Made by a program: the position numbers and the translations under genes. Shown piece after piece: positions 25,217 to 34,449 of a DNA stretch of 64,000 bases. Location: positions 35,822-99,821 of the forward strand of contig JAZNLO010000026.1 of assembly GCA_045579085.1 (NCBI GenBank). The letters are read 5' to 3'. A model generated the notes under the pieces. The model was given only the letters and a program-made list of their open reading frames with translations, had not been told where the DNA came from and did no database searches. The first letter of the stretch is position 1. Every line of letters begins with the position of its first letter. The stretch comes from RGIG2206 sp045579085. Lineage in GTDB: Bacteria; Bacillota; Clostridia; Oscillospirales; Acutalibacteraceae.

Positions 25217-27826
25217 TTATTCAAGCTCGCCTTCGTGCTTCTCAGCGTTCTCCATCAGCGCATTAAACGCTTCCTCAACGCCCTCAGGCTTTGACTCTAC
25301 TTGAGACTCTGCCGTAGTGGGCGGAGTCACTGTTTCAACAACTGTTTCCTCGTCGTCCTCGTCACGAATCTGCTCCTCGTGCTCTGCAACCTGAACGGCT
25401 GTGATATACTCGCCATCCTTTACCCTCATAACACGAACGCCCTTTGCGGTGCGTGCAAAAGTGCTTACTGCGCTTGTGGCGATACGGATTATGATACCCT
25501 GCGAAGTGATGAGAATTGCATCATCGTCTTCAGTAACAGTCTGGATAGAGGTGACCTTGCCGTATTTCTCAACCTTGTAGTTGGTGATACCCTTGCCGCC
25601 TCTGGACTGACAACGGTAATCGCTGAACTCACTGCGACGTCCATAACCTGTTTCGGTTACAGTCATCAGCGTCTTTGTATCGTCAACCACAGCCATACCG
25701 ACAATCTCGTCATCATCGCTGAGAGCGATTGCCTTAACGCCCCTTGCCGTTCTGCCGAGCGGACGTGCATCGTTTTCGTTGAAGCGGATTGCAACACCGT
25801 TGTGAGTTGCAACAACAACGTCATCGTTGCCGTTTGTAAGCTGAACCCAACGCAGCTCGTCGCCCTCGTCAAGCACAACTGCTATTACGCCGCCCTTACG
25901 TGACGTGTTGTAATTATTAAGCAGCGAACGCTTTATGATACCCTTCTTAGTTACCATACAGAGATATTTCTCTTCGTCAAACTCCTTTACGTTGAGCATA
26001 ACGGTGATTTTTTCATCAGGCTGCAACGGCAAAACGTTGATAATATTAAGTCCCTTTGCCGTTCTGGAGCCTTCGGGTATCTCGTACGCTTTCAGGCGGT
26101 ACACTCTGCCAAAATTACTGAAGAACAAAATATAATCGTGGCTTGAGCATACAAACATATAGTCTGTGATGTCTTCTTCTCTGGTGGACATTCCGTTTAC
26201 GCCCTTGCCGCCTCTGTGCTGCAAGCGGTAAGTGTCTGACGGCAGGCGCTTAATATAGCCCATCTTTGTCAGCGTTACAACCGACTGCTCAACAGGAATC
26301 AAGTCCTCGATATCAACCTCGCCGAGAACGTCGGATATTTCGGTGCGACGCTCGTCAACAAACTTATCACGAAGATTGAGTGACTCGGTTTTAACTATAT
26401 CAAGGATTCTCTCGTGGCTGGCGAGGATAGCATCGCACTCGCTGATGAATGCGTACTTTTCGTCCAACTCATCAAGAATCTTCTGCTTCTCCATTCCCGC
26501 AAGCTTACCAAGCTGCATCTGAACGATTGCTGTTGCCTGAATATCGTCAAGACCGAAGCGCTCGCTAAGAGCCTGCTTGCTTTCGGGGATAGTTGCGCTC
26601 TTACGGATAATGTTGATAACCTCATCAATGAAGTCCAGCGCAATTTTCAAGCCCTCAAGGATATGAGCACGCTCTGCCGCTTTTTTGCGGTCGAACGCGG
26701 TGCGGCGACGGATTATGTCGCACTGGAAGTCGATGCAGTTTTGCAGCATCTCCTTGAGTGAAAGCACCTGCGGCTTGCCGTTTACGATTGCAAGCAAAAT
26801 TGCGCCAAACGTGGTCTGCAACGAGGTGTATGAATAAAGTTTGTTAAGCACCACCTGCGGATTTGCATCACGGCGCACCTCAACAATAATGCGGATACCG
26901 CCGTCACGCTTAGAAGAATAGTCTACAACATCCTCGATGCCTTCGATTTTCTTCTCGTTTGCAAGGTCATATATATGCTTAACCAAGTCTTTCTTACGAA
27001 CCTTATACGGAATCTCGGTTATAACAATGCGGAACTTGCCATTTTTAACCTCTTCAATCTCCGCCTTGCCCCTGATTGTTATCTTACCTCTACCCGTTGC
27101 GTATGCGGCACGGATACCTGCACGGCCCATAATTATGCCGCCTGTTGGGAAGTCGGGTCCCTTAATATGCTGACAAAGCTCGCTTAAGTCCGCATCGGGA
27201 TTGTCAATAAGGCAGCACATTCCGTCGATAACCTCGCCGAGATTGTGCGGCGGAATTTCAGTTGCCATACCAACTGCTATACCCGATGAGCCGTTAACAA
27301 GAAGCTGCGGGAATCTTACAGGAAGCACCTCAGGCTCTTTCAAGCGGTCGTCGTAGTTGGGCATAAAGTCAACTGTGTCCTTGTCGATATCATCGAGCAT
27401 ATGAACAGACAGTCGATTCATTCTTGTCTCTGTATAACGGTATGCAGCGGCGGGGTAACCGTCGATATTACCGAAGTTTCCGTGCCCGTCTATAAGCGGA
27501 TAACGCAACGAGAAGTCCTGCGCCATACGCACCATCGCATCGTAAACAGACGCATCACCGTGCGGATGATAACGTCCAAGCACAGCACCAACAGTATCTG
27601 CACATTTGCGGTATGCCTTGTCCGGAGAGAGACCGTTTTCATACATTGTGTAAAGAATACGGCGGTGAACGGGTTTTAATCCGTCACGAACATCGGGCAG
27701 AGCACGTCCGACAAGAACAGACATCGAATATTGAAGCATACTGCTGCGCACTTCATCGGCAATTTCAACAGGCAGTATGTTAGTCTGTTCGTCTTCAGGC
27801 CAAAAAACATTTTCTTGTTTTGCCAT
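25217..27826 (-). CDS. gyrA: DNA gyrase subunit A
   Basis: An 869-residue GyrA. The winged-helix and tower domains contain the catalytic tyrosine in AAAYRYTETRMN (Tyr131). The C-terminal beta-pinwheel has the GyrA box QHRGGKG and repeats such as SRGGKGI. In the quinolone-binding segment the order is HPHGDASVYDAMVRM, so the position equal to E. coli Ser83 is Ala92, with Asp at the Asp87 position. The tail beyond about 810 is acidic and disordered. It follows gyrB by 20 bases in the dnaA-gyrA run. TTTGTTTCTCTCC-type spacing on the plus strand corresponds to GGAGAGAAACAAAA before the ATG. Confidence 0.97.
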   Translation of the reverse strand: MAKQENVFWPEDEQTNILPVEIADEVRSSMLQYSMSVLVGRALPDVRDGLKPVHRRILYTMYENGLSPDKAYRKCADTVGAVLGRYHPHGDASVYDAMVRMAQDFSLRYPLIDGHGNFGNIDGYPAAAYRYTETRMNRLSVHMLDDIDKDTVDFMPNYDDRLKEPEVLPVRFPQLLVNGSSGIAVGMATEIPPHNLGEVIDGMCCLIDNPDADLSELCQHIKGPDFPTGGIIMGRAGIRAAYATGRGKITIRGKAEIEEVKNGKFRIVITEIPYKVRKKDLVKHIYDLANEKKIEGIEDVVDYSSKRDGGIRIIVEVRRDANPQVVLNKLYSYTSLQTTFGAILLAIVNGKPQVLSLKEMLQNCIDFQCDIIRRRTAFDRKKAAERAHILEGLKIALDFIDEVINIIRKSATIPESKQALSERFGLDDIQATAIVQMQLGKLAGMEKQKILDELDEKYAFISECDAILASHERILDIVKTESLNLRDKFVDERRTEISDVLGEVDIEDLIPVEQSVVTLTKMGYIKRLPSDTYRLQHRGGKGVNGMSTREEDITDYMFVCSSHDYILFFSNFGRVYRLKAYEIPEGSRTAKGLNIINVLPLQPDEKITVMLNVKEFDEEKYLCMVTKKGIIKRSLLNNYNTSRKGGVIAVVLDEGDELRWVQLTNGNDDVVVATHNGVAIRFNENDARPLGRTARGVKAIALSDDDEIVGMAVVDDTKTLMTVTETGYGRRSEFSDYRCQSRGGKGITNYKVEKYGKVTSIQTVTEDDDAILITSQGIIIRIATSAVSTFARTAKGVRVMRVKDGEYITAVQVAEHEEQIRDEDDEETVVETVTPPTTAESQVESKPEGVEEAFNALMENAEKHEGELE

Positions 27827-27846
27827 TTTTGTTTCTCTCCTTTCTC

Positions 27847-29802
27847 TTAGATATCAAGGTCAGTCGCATAAACTGCGTTTTCTTCTATAAACTTTCTTCT
27901 GGGCTCTACTTCGTCACCCATAAGCATTGTAAAGGTTTGGTCTGCAAGCTCTGCGTCAGCTATGTTTACCTGCAACAGAGTGCGGCGCTCAGGGTCAAGT
28001 GTGGTTTCCCAGAGCTGCTCGGGGTTCATTTCACCAAGACCTTTGTAACGCTGTACGTCTGCGTTGCCGCCCAGCTTTTCGATATACATTGTCTTTTCCT
28101 CGTCGGTAAACGCATCAAAATGCTGCTTGCCCTTCATAACTCTGTAAAGCGGCGGCTGTGCGAGGTAAATATGGCCTGTTTCTATAAGCTGCGGCATATA
28201 GCGGAAGAAAAATGTAAGCAACAACGTGCGGATATGCGAGCCGTCAACATCGGCATCCGCCATAATGACAACCTTGTCATAACGCAGCTTGGTTATATCA
28301 AAATTATCCGCTATTCCCGTACCCAGAGCGATTATAACTGGTGTTAGCTTGTCGTTGCCGTAAACCTTGTCCTCACGGGCTTTTTCAACGTTAAGCATCT
28401 TACCCCAAAGAGGTAAAATTGCCTGATATGTGCTGTTTCGTCCCTCAACAGCGCTACCGCCTGCAGAATCTCCCTCAACGATGAACAGTTCTGTTTTCGT
28501 GGGGTCGTTTGAGATGCAATCGGTAAGCTTTTCGGGCATACGCGACCTGATTGATGCGCTCTTTTTGTTGCGCTCAAGCTCGCGTGCCTTCTGAGCTGCT
28601 TCTCTTGCGTTTGAAGCGGCTATGGTTTTGCTTATAACAGTATTTGCAATAGCAGGGTTGTCCTCAAGGAAGTTCATTAACTGCTCGTTGACCATCTTTT
28701 TGACCATTGCGCCCATCGAGGTATTACCGAGCTTTGCTTTGGTCTGGCTTTCAAACTGAGCGTCCTTAAGCTTTACGCTGACAACCGCTATCATACCTTC
28801 CATAACGTCGTCTGCTTTTAAGTTTGAATCGTTGTCCTTAAGCTTCTTAAATTTACGTGCGTATGAGTTTATAACGCTTGTTATAGACGTGCGGAAGCCT
28901 GCTTCGTGGGTACCGCCGTCGATTGTGTGCATATTATTTGCAAAGCTTATGATTTCCGTGTCATATCCGTCGTTAAACAGAACAGCTATTTCTGCTGCAC
29001 TGTCCTCGTTCGCGGCTGACATATAAATTACGCCGTCGTGAAGCGAGTTTTTCTTTTTCTTTGTAAGAATATACTCGCAATAGCTCTTTATACCGCCTTC
29101 ATAATGGAAGGTTTCGCTTTTTCCGTCGGGCTCGCGCTTATCTGAAAGAGTGATTTTAATTCCTGCATTAAGGAATGACTGCTCTTGCAGCCTTTTTGCA
29201 AGAATATCATAATCGTAAACAGTTGTGTCTGTAAACAGAGTCGGGTCGGGCTTGAAAGTAACAGTAGAGCCTGTTTCAGTGGTGTCGCCCTGAATCTCAA
29301 GCTTCGTTTTTGCCTTACCACGCTCATAGCGCTGTTTATAGATATGTGTGCCGTCACGCACTTCAACCTCAAGATATTCACTTAAAGCGTTTACAACAGA
29401 TGCGCCAACGCCGTGAAGTCCGCCCGCAACCTTATAGCCGCCGTCGCCAAACTTTCCGCCCGCATGCAGAACAGTAAATACAACCTCAACCGCAGGTATT
29501 CCCATCTTTGGATGCATACCAACAGGGATACCTCTTCCGTTATCGGCAACTCTTATTACGTTGCCGGGAAGTATATCAACCTCAATATGACTGCAAAAGC
29601 CTGCAAGCGCCTCGTCGATAGAGTTGTCCACAATCTCATAAACGAGGTGGTGAAGTCCTCTCTCGCCCGTAGAGCCTATGTACATTCCCGGACGCTTACG
29701 AACAGCCTCAAGTCCCTCAAGAACCTGAATTTGCGTTTCGTCGTATTTTTCGGTAACGGTTGAATTTAGAATATTTACGCTGTTTTCATTACTCACAACC
29801 AT
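27847..29802 (-). CDS. gyrB: DNA gyrase subunit B
   Basis: A 651-residue GyrB. The GHKL ATPase domain has EIVDNSIDEALAGFC, DNGRGIPVG and GGLHGVGASVVNAL. The transducer domain is followed by the TOPRIM domain (FIVEGDSAGGSA, and DADVDGSHIRTLLLTFF for metal binding). The C-terminal end DLDI matches the short Gram-positive form. With GyrA it makes the A2B2 enzyme that introduces negative supercoils. It lies downstream of recF and remB as in Bacillus. Its third codon positions show G about equal to C, in contrast to genes on the same strand beyond 35 kb. Confidence 0.97.
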   Translation of the reverse strand: MVVSNENSVNILNSTVTEKYDETQIQVLEGLEAVRKRPGMYIGSTGERGLHHLVYEIVDNSIDEALAGFCSHIEVDILPGNVIRVADNGRGIPVGMHPKMGIPAVEVVFTVLHAGGKFGDGGYKVAGGLHGVGASVVNALSEYLEVEVRDGTHIYKQRYERGKAKTKLEIQGDTTETGSTVTFKPDPTLFTDTTVYDYDILAKRLQEQSFLNAGIKITLSDKREPDGKSETFHYEGGIKSYCEYILTKKKKNSLHDGVIYMSAANEDSAAEIAVLFNDGYDTEIISFANNMHTIDGGTHEAGFRTSITSVINSYARKFKKLKDNDSNLKADDVMEGMIAVVSVKLKDAQFESQTKAKLGNTSMGAMVKKMVNEQLMNFLEDNPAIANTVISKTIAASNAREAAQKARELERNKKSASIRSRMPEKLTDCISNDPTKTELFIVEGDSAGGSAVEGRNSTYQAILPLWGKMLNVEKAREDKVYGNDKLTPVIIALGTGIADNFDITKLRYDKVVIMADADVDGSHIRTLLLTFFFRYMPQLIETGHIYLAQPPLYRVMKGKQHFDAFTDEEKTMYIEKLGGNADVQRYKGLGEMNPEQLWETTLDPERRTLLQVNIADAELADQTFTMLMGDEVEPRRKFIEENAVYATDLDI

Positions 29803-29855
29803 ACTCCATTCTGCCTTTGCGGCGTTAATAAATTCTAAATAAAATGTAATATAAA

Positions 29856-30134
29856 CTAATTAAATTCAAACAAGCCGTTTTGCTCTGCTCTTTTAAGCAG
29901 TGTAGCTGACGATATCTGAGAAAGATATATAACTTGTCCGCTTTTACGGCTTTCATCTTTTACAACAACAAAGGATTTTGGCAATTCTGTTGTTATGTTG
30001 ATTACATCGCCCGATTTTTCAGCGTTTGTAAGATAATCTCTTGATGTTTTTGTGACAGTTGTTGTGTCTAAATCAAAAATGCCTATCACGTTTTCCATTA
30101 AAACCACTGTGTCACGGCCTAAATGTATATACAT
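29856..30134 (-). CDS. remB: RemB/YaaB-like DUF370 DNA-binding protein
   Basis: A 92-residue protein starting MYIHLGRDTVVLMENVIGIFDLD, the pattern of the DUF370 family found between recF and gyrB in Firmicutes (YaaB, renamed RemB in B. subtilis). Relatives such as RemA bind DNA as ring oligomers and affect biofilm genes. The role of RemB is less clear. The start lies six bases after recF, with GAGTGATGG upstream, so it is part of the dnaA-gyrA operon. Confidence 0.88.
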   Translation of the reverse strand: MYIHLGRDTVVLMENVIGIFDLDTTTVTKTSRDYLTNAEKSGDVINITTELPKSFVVVKDESRKSGQVIYLSQISSATLLKRAEQNGLFEFN

Positions 30135-30140
30135 CTACCA

Positions 30141-31220
30141 TCACTCTTTCGTCAAAACCCCGTCTTTCATCATAAAACGGGCGCCGTTTTCAAGTCTGCT
30201 CGCAGATGAAGCATCACAACAGGTTATAAACACTTGCCAGTCTTTAATGTGATTAAGAATATAATCTTGCCTGAAAATATCAAGCTCACTCATAACGTCA
30301 TCGAGCAGCGCAACGGGCTGTTCACCGCCTATATCCTTAAGCACAGCGGCCTCCGCAAGCTTTAAAGCAAGCACCGCTGAACGCTGCTGACCTTGTGATG
30401 CAAACTGACGTGCCGCCATATCACTAATTAAAATAAGCAGGTCATCCCTGTGCGGTCCTATTGAAGTTGAACCGGCAAATATATCGTTTTTGCGATTTTC
30501 GTTTAACGCTTTTAATAAAAAAGAAGCGTTTTCACCGTTTTCAACTGTAATATATTCAATGCCAAACTTTTCTTTACCGCCCGAAATGCCGTCATAAATT
30601 TCAACTGCATATTTTTTAATTAGCTCTATATATTTTTTTCGATAAGCGATTATCTGACTGCCCTTTTTTGCAATTTCAGCCTCATAAGCATCTAACATAT
30701 CATAAAGCTGTGTATGAAATTTTGCGTCCTTCAAAACTAAGTTGCGCTGAGTTACAGCTCGCATATATTCCTGATACAGCGGGATATATTTCGGCCACAA
30801 CTGACATATTGCCATATCTAAAAATCTGCGTCTTTCGGCAGGCCCGTCTTTTATAAAAGAAAGATGAGTGGGTGAAAACACCACCGCTTTAAAGTTTCCC
30901 GCCAATTCGCTTATTGTTTTTAGTTTTATGCCGTTTAACTGCGCACTTCTGCCGTTTTTGATGGTAAGCTGAGCCGTTTGCTGTCTGCCATTCGATGTAA
31001 AATCAAGTGATAACTTTGCAAAATCAGCTTGTTTTTTAATAAGACTTGCATCCTTTGCGCCACGAAAACTTTTTGCTCCCGAAAACATCCATATTGCCTC
31101 AAGCAAATTTGTTTTTCCCTGAGCATTTTCGCCATATATAACATTGATTCCGCTATCGGCAACAAGTTCGCCCGTTTCAAGATTTCTGAAATTTTCGAAG
31201 ACTATTTTGTCTATCTTCAA
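30141..31220 (-). CDS. recF: DNA replication and repair protein RecF
   Basis: A 359-residue SMC-like ATPase acting in RecFOR loading of RecA at gaps. The Walker A motif is GENAQGKTNLLEAI near residue 31. The ABC signature region is FASQGQQRSAVLALKLAE, and the D-loop VALLDDVMSELD. The start codon is TTG (31218-31220), preceded by GAGGAGGAATGAGAT. It begins three bases after the yaaA stop, in the conserved dnaA-dnaN-yaaA-recF order. Confidence 0.95.
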   Translation of the reverse strand: MKIDKIVFENFRNLETGELVADSGINVIYGENAQGKTNLLEAIWMFSGAKSFRGAKDASLIKKQADFAKLSLDFTSNGRQQTAQLTIKNGRSAQLNGIKLKTISELAGNFKAVVFSPTHLSFIKDGPAERRRFLDMAICQLWPKYIPLYQEYMRAVTQRNLVLKDAKFHTQLYDMLDAYEAEIAKKGSQIIAYRKKYIELIKKYAVEIYDGISGGKEKFGIEYITVENGENASFLLKALNENRKNDIFAGSTSIGPHRDDLLILISDMAARQFASQGQQRSAVLALKLAEAAVLKDIGGEQPVALLDDVMSELDIFRQDYILNHIKDWQVFITCCDASSASRLENGARFMMKDGVLTKE

Positions 31221-31223
31221 ATC

Positions 31224-31451
31224 TCATTCCTCCTCAACAACGCAAACCCTTTCATTTTCAAACTCAACAATATCACCGTTTCGAAGCTTTTTGCCTCTCA
31301 TAGTACATATTTCGCCGTTTACCTTAACAAGCTCATCAGCAATAACCATTTTTGCCTGTCCGCCTGTACCAATCATTCCCGCAAGCTTCATAAGACTGTC
31401 TAATCTTATGAATTCGGTTGTAATTTTAATTTGCTTTTCTATTTCAATCAT
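31224..31451 (-). CDS. yaaA: S4-domain RNA-binding protein YaaA (RlbA)
   Basis: A 75-residue S4-like RNA-binding protein of the kind always found between dnaN and recF in Firmicutes. The S4 core covers FIRLDSLMKLAGMIGTGGQAK and DELVKVNGEICTMRGKKLR. Its start follows the dnaN stop by three bases. Members have been linked to ribosome or tRNA binding, but the molecular role is uncertain. Confidence 0.9.
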   Translation of the reverse strand: MIEIEKQIKITTEFIRLDSLMKLAGMIGTGGQAKMVIADELVKVNGEICTMRGKKLRNGDIVEFENERVCVVEEE

Positions 31452-31454
31452 TCC

Positions 31455-32555
31455 TTATTGCTTTATTCTTACAGGAAGAACGATAAACAAGAAATGCTCT
31501 CCCTCCTTAGGTCTGATAATTACAGGAGAAACAGGACCGCTGAGCGTAATCTCAATTTCATCTGTTTCAGATGCACGCAACGCATCAAGTAAAAATTTAC
31601 TGCTAAGACCTAAATTAATACCCTCTCCCTCAATTTCTACAGGGATTTCGTCTTGTGCGTTTCCTATTTCGGTTACACAGCTTGCAATAAAAGAATTATT
31701 TTCAAATGTGCAAACAATAGGTGTCTTAAGTCTTTCAACTATAACCTGTGAAATACGCTCAACAGAATCAATCATATCTGTTGTGTTTGCAACAACCTTT
31801 GTGCAGAAAGAAGCAGGAATAGTGCGTTTATAATCAATAAATTCACCCTCAAGCAAACGCGAAACAACGTCATAACCGTTAACATTGAAAATAATGTGTC
31901 TTTGTGAAACGCAAAGCGTAATTTTATCCGCATCGTCAATAAGCTTTAAAACCTCACTCATTGCTTTTGCAGGCACAATAAACGATAATTCCTCATCAGT
32001 TGCGATTTTTTCTGTTCTAACAGCAAGACGGAAACCATCAACTGCAATCAGCTTTATTTCTCCGTTTGAAATATCATATTTGATACCGCTTAAAACCGGC
32101 TTTGAGCCATTAGGGTCGCCAGTTGAGAAAATAGTCTGTCTTACCATAGACTCAAGCACGTCTGCCTCAATTTCCACTTGCTTGCCTGACTGAACAGACG
32201 GAAGTTCGGGAAACTCGTCCGCATTAATTCCAACAAAAGAAAAAACAGCTTTTCCAGAGGTTATCTGACAAAGATTTCTTTCATTTACAATAAGAGTTAC
32301 TTTTTCTTCAGGCAGTCTGCGTATAATATCACAGAAAATTTTTGCCTCAACAACAATTTTTCCTGCTTCCTCAACATTTGCATCAATATTTGTTACAATT
32401 CCAAGCTCAAGGTCATAGCTTGAAAGCTTAAGCGTACCTCCGTTTGCAACAAGAAGTATGCCTGTAAGTGCGGCAAGAGGTGATTTTGCAGAAACTACTC
32501 TTGATACGTGATTTGCTGCTTTACTTAAAGCGTCACGGCTGCAGGTAATAATCAT
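31455..32555 (-). CDS. dnaN: DNA polymerase III beta subunit (sliding clamp)
   Basis: A 366-residue beta clamp with three repeated domains. It starts MIITCSRDALSKAANHVSRVV and ends in the usual short hydrophobic tail (HFLFIVLPVRIKQ, compared with the canonical PMRL-type end). Dimeric ring clamps tether DNA polymerase and bind repair proteins. AAGAAAGG lies before the ATG. It is separated from dnaA by 223 AT-rich bases that may hold part of oriC. Confidence 0.96.
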   Translation of the reverse strand: MIITCSRDALSKAANHVSRVVSAKSPLAALTGILLVANGGTLKLSSYDLELGIVTNIDANVEEAGKIVVEAKIFCDIIRRLPEEKVTLIVNERNLCQITSGKAVFSFVGINADEFPELPSVQSGKQVEIEADVLESMVRQTIFSTGDPNGSKPVLSGIKYDISNGEIKLIAVDGFRLAVRTEKIATDEELSFIVPAKAMSEVLKLIDDADKITLCVSQRHIIFNVNGYDVVSRLLEGEFIDYKRTIPASFCTKVVANTTDMIDSVERISQVIVERLKTPIVCTFENNSFIASCVTEIGNAQDEIPVEIEGEGINLGLSSKFLLDALRASETDEIEITLSGPVSPVIIRPKEGEHFLFIVLPVRIKQ

Positions 32556-32778
32556 AAAATCTAACCTTTCTTATAAAAAATAATATTAAATAAAATAGTA
32601 GTAGTATTAGGGGGTGTTAAAATGTTAAAAAACGTAAAAAGTATTGAATATAAGCCAAAAAAGTGGGCATACTAAATGTTAATTTTAAGTAGAAGAAAAT
32701 TTGAAATTGTTGACAAATTTTGCGTTTTTAACAAGTTGTTGAAATTTTAAAGTTGAATGTTAATAAAAACGTTTAAAA
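32556..32778. other. AT-rich dnaA-dnaN spacer, candidate oriC element
   Basis: 223 bases without a gene, very AT-rich. Two sites lie two mismatches from the DnaA box TTATCCACA: TTGTCAACA (minus, 32708-32716) and TTATTAACA (minus, 32758-32766). TTGTTGAAA at 32736-32744 also occurs upstream of rpmH. In Bacillus the dnaA-dnaN spacer holds oriC box clusters and the unwinding element. No perfect box is present, so this is an inference from position and composition. Confidence 0.4.
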
Positions 32779-34077
32779 TTATTCTGATTGAAGATTTTTA
32801 ATTATATCTTCAATAGTTTCTTTTTCGTGGGGATTTTGCTTGATAAGAGCTTCAACCTTGTTTATTGCATAGTGAACGGTTGAATGGTCTCTGCCAAAAT
32901 ATGAGCCGATAACGTCAAGCTGCATCTGTGTAACTTCTCTTATTACATACATTGCAATCTGCCTGTATTTTGAAATAGGAGAGGTTTGCTTTTTAGAGGT
33001 GATATCCTCAGGATTTGTTGAATATGTTCTTGCAACCTCTGCAATAATTTTATCCACAGTAATAGGCTCTGGCTGGAAATCGTTTCGGATATCTCTTATT
33101 ACGTTTGTAACTATCGCTTTGTTAATACTGGTTGAGTCAAATTTGACAATAGCGTGCAGCTTTTTGATAACTCCCTCAAGCTGACGTATGTTTTTCTTGA
33201 TTTGCTCTGCAATGTAATATACAAGGTCATCATCAAGCTTTAGGTTGAGTTGATTTGTTTTTCTGCGGATAATACCAACTCTTGTTTCAAAGTCTGGCGC
33301 CTGAATGTCACAGGTAAGACCTGATGAAAGTCTGGACTGAATACGCTCCTCAAGAGTTTTGATATCTCTGATAGGACGGTCACAGGTTACGATTATTTGC
33401 TTATTATCCTGATAAAGCACGTTAAAGGTGTTGAAAAACTCTTCCTGAACGGATTCTTTACCTGCAATGAAGTGAATATCGTCAACCAGCAGTACGTCAA
33501 CCGTGCGGAATTTATCACGGATTTCAGCCATTCTGGTACGGCCTTCGTGGATTCCGTTTATAACCTCGTTAGTGAATTCCTCAGCTCTGATATAAAGGAG
33601 CTTTTTCTCAGGATGATTTGTTTTAATATAGTTATATATTGCAAGCGCAAGGTGCGTTTTTCCAACGCCCGAGTTTCCGTATAATACAAGGGGGTTGTAT
33701 TCTATGCTCGGGAACTTTTCTGCAACTGTTTTTGATGCAACGTAAGCAAAGTGGTTGCTTTCACCCATAACATAGTTGCTGAAGTTATAATTTGTGCTGT
33801 TGTCATCAGTTTTTTCCTGAGGCTTTATTTCATCTTCACAAATTATATTTAAAGTGGGTGCAAAACCGATATTTTCTTCAAACGCTTCGTTTATGTATTG
33901 AATATAATTTTTAAGGATAACGTTTTTATGAATCTCCGACGGAACAGATACAGTAAATTCAGCGCCATCGAAACTAATAGGCTCAATATTTTCAATCCAG
34001 GTGGAGAAAGCAATGTGAAAAACCTTGTCCTGACAATGCTTAGAAATCATGCTCCAGATATCTTTATAGGTCTGCAT
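32779..34077 (-). CDS. dnaA: Chromosomal replication initiator DnaA
   Basis: A 432-residue DnaA. Domain I (1-80) starts TYKDIWSMISKHC. A short linker leads to the AAA+ domain with Walker A GNSGVGKTHLALAI, Walker B VDVLLVDDIHFIAG, sensor regions and the arginine finger in RIQSRLSSGLT. Domain IV has the DNA-binding signature YFGRDHSTVHYAINKVE. It binds DnaA boxes and melts oriC. AAAAGGAGTATCAAA precedes the ATG. A SigA promoter lies about 75 bases upstream. Codon third positions are T-rich with G about equal to C, as in gyrB. Confidence 0.97.
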   Translation of the reverse strand: MQTYKDIWSMISKHCQDKVFHIAFSTWIENIEPISFDGAEFTVSVPSEIHKNVILKNYIQYINEAFEENIGFAPTLNIICEDEIKPQEKTDDNSTNYNFSNYVMGESNHFAYVASKTVAEKFPSIEYNPLVLYGNSGVGKTHLALAIYNYIKTNHPEKKLLYIRAEEFTNEVINGIHEGRTRMAEIRDKFRTVDVLLVDDIHFIAGKESVQEEFFNTFNVLYQDNKQIIVTCDRPIRDIKTLEERIQSRLSSGLTCDIQAPDFETRVGIIRRKTNQLNLKLDDDLVYYIAEQIKKNIRQLEGVIKKLHAIVKFDSTSINKAIVTNVIRDIRNDFQPEPITVDKIIAEVARTYSTNPEDITSKKQTSPISKYRQIAMYVIREVTQMQLDVIGSYFGRDHSTVHYAINKVEALIKQNPHEKETIEDIIKNLQSE

Positions 34078-34147
34078 TTTGATACTCCTTTTAACTGCCG
34101 AAATTTATTTTAAAGACGAAATTTGCCAATATATTATTAGTGATTTC

Positions 34148-34176
34148 ATTATAGCATAAAATGTATTATTTAGCAA
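34148..34176 (-). promoter_or_regulatory. SigA promoter of dnaA
   Basis: On the minus strand TTGCTA (34176-34171), a 17-base spacer and a perfect TATAAT (34153-34148), giving a dnaA leader of about 65 bases. Confidence 0.8.
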
Positions 34177-34190
34177 GGAAAAACCGCAAA

Positions 34191-34199
34191 TTTTCAACA
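34191..34199 (+). other. Weak DnaA-box-like site near dnaA promoter
   Basis: TTTTCAACA differs from TTATCCACA at two positions and lies about 15 bases upstream of the dnaA -35. It could serve autoregulation or origin function; the match is weak. Confidence 0.3.
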
Positions 34200-34246
34200 T
34201 ATTTTTGAGTGATTTTTTAAAATTTTTTAAGGCAAAAATAAATATG

Positions 34247-34275
34247 TTTACAAAATGAAAAAAATGGTGTAAAAT
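34247..34275 (+). promoter_or_regulatory. SigA promoter of folT
   Basis: TTTACA (34247-34252), a 17-base spacer and TAAAAT (34270-34275), placing initiation just ahead of the THF aptamer. It diverges from the dnaA promoter. Confidence 0.75.
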
Positions 34276-34301
34276 ACGTGTTGGAAAAGAAAAAACAGAG
34301 T

Positions 34302-34389
34302 AAATTTGCACGCGTTAAGTGCCGTTTGAACGGGGAGTTGTCAGGCGGACGAAAAGCATTTGTTTGCGGTGTGCAAATTGCATCCCGCT
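34302..34389 (+). ncRNA. THF (tetrahydrofolate) riboswitch aptamer
   Basis: The P1 stem pairs AAATTTGCAC (34302-34311) with GTGCAAATT (34371-34379). Inside are the conserved GCGTTAAGTG, a P3-type hairpin (GCCGTTTGAACGGGG...), GCGGTGTGC and the trailing GCATCCCGC typical of folT-associated THF riboswitches. These bind reduced folates and lower expression of folate transport genes when folate is plentiful. Context agrees: the next gene is an ECF S-component of FolT type. Confidence 0.88.
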
Positions 34390-34413
34390 GTTAAATAAAA
34401 AAGAACGTATAAG

Positions 34414-34449
34414 CTCTCTTTTTATTTCAGCGCAAAAGGAGAGTTTTTT
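34414..34449 (+). terminator. THF riboswitch expression platform: terminator overlapping the folT RBS
   Basis: CTCTCTTTTT can pair with AAAAGGAGAG (34434-34443, one G-U) and is followed by T6 directly before the folT ATG. The 3' arm contains the Shine-Dalgarno, so folding could end transcription and hide the ribosome-binding site together. Confidence 0.75.
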
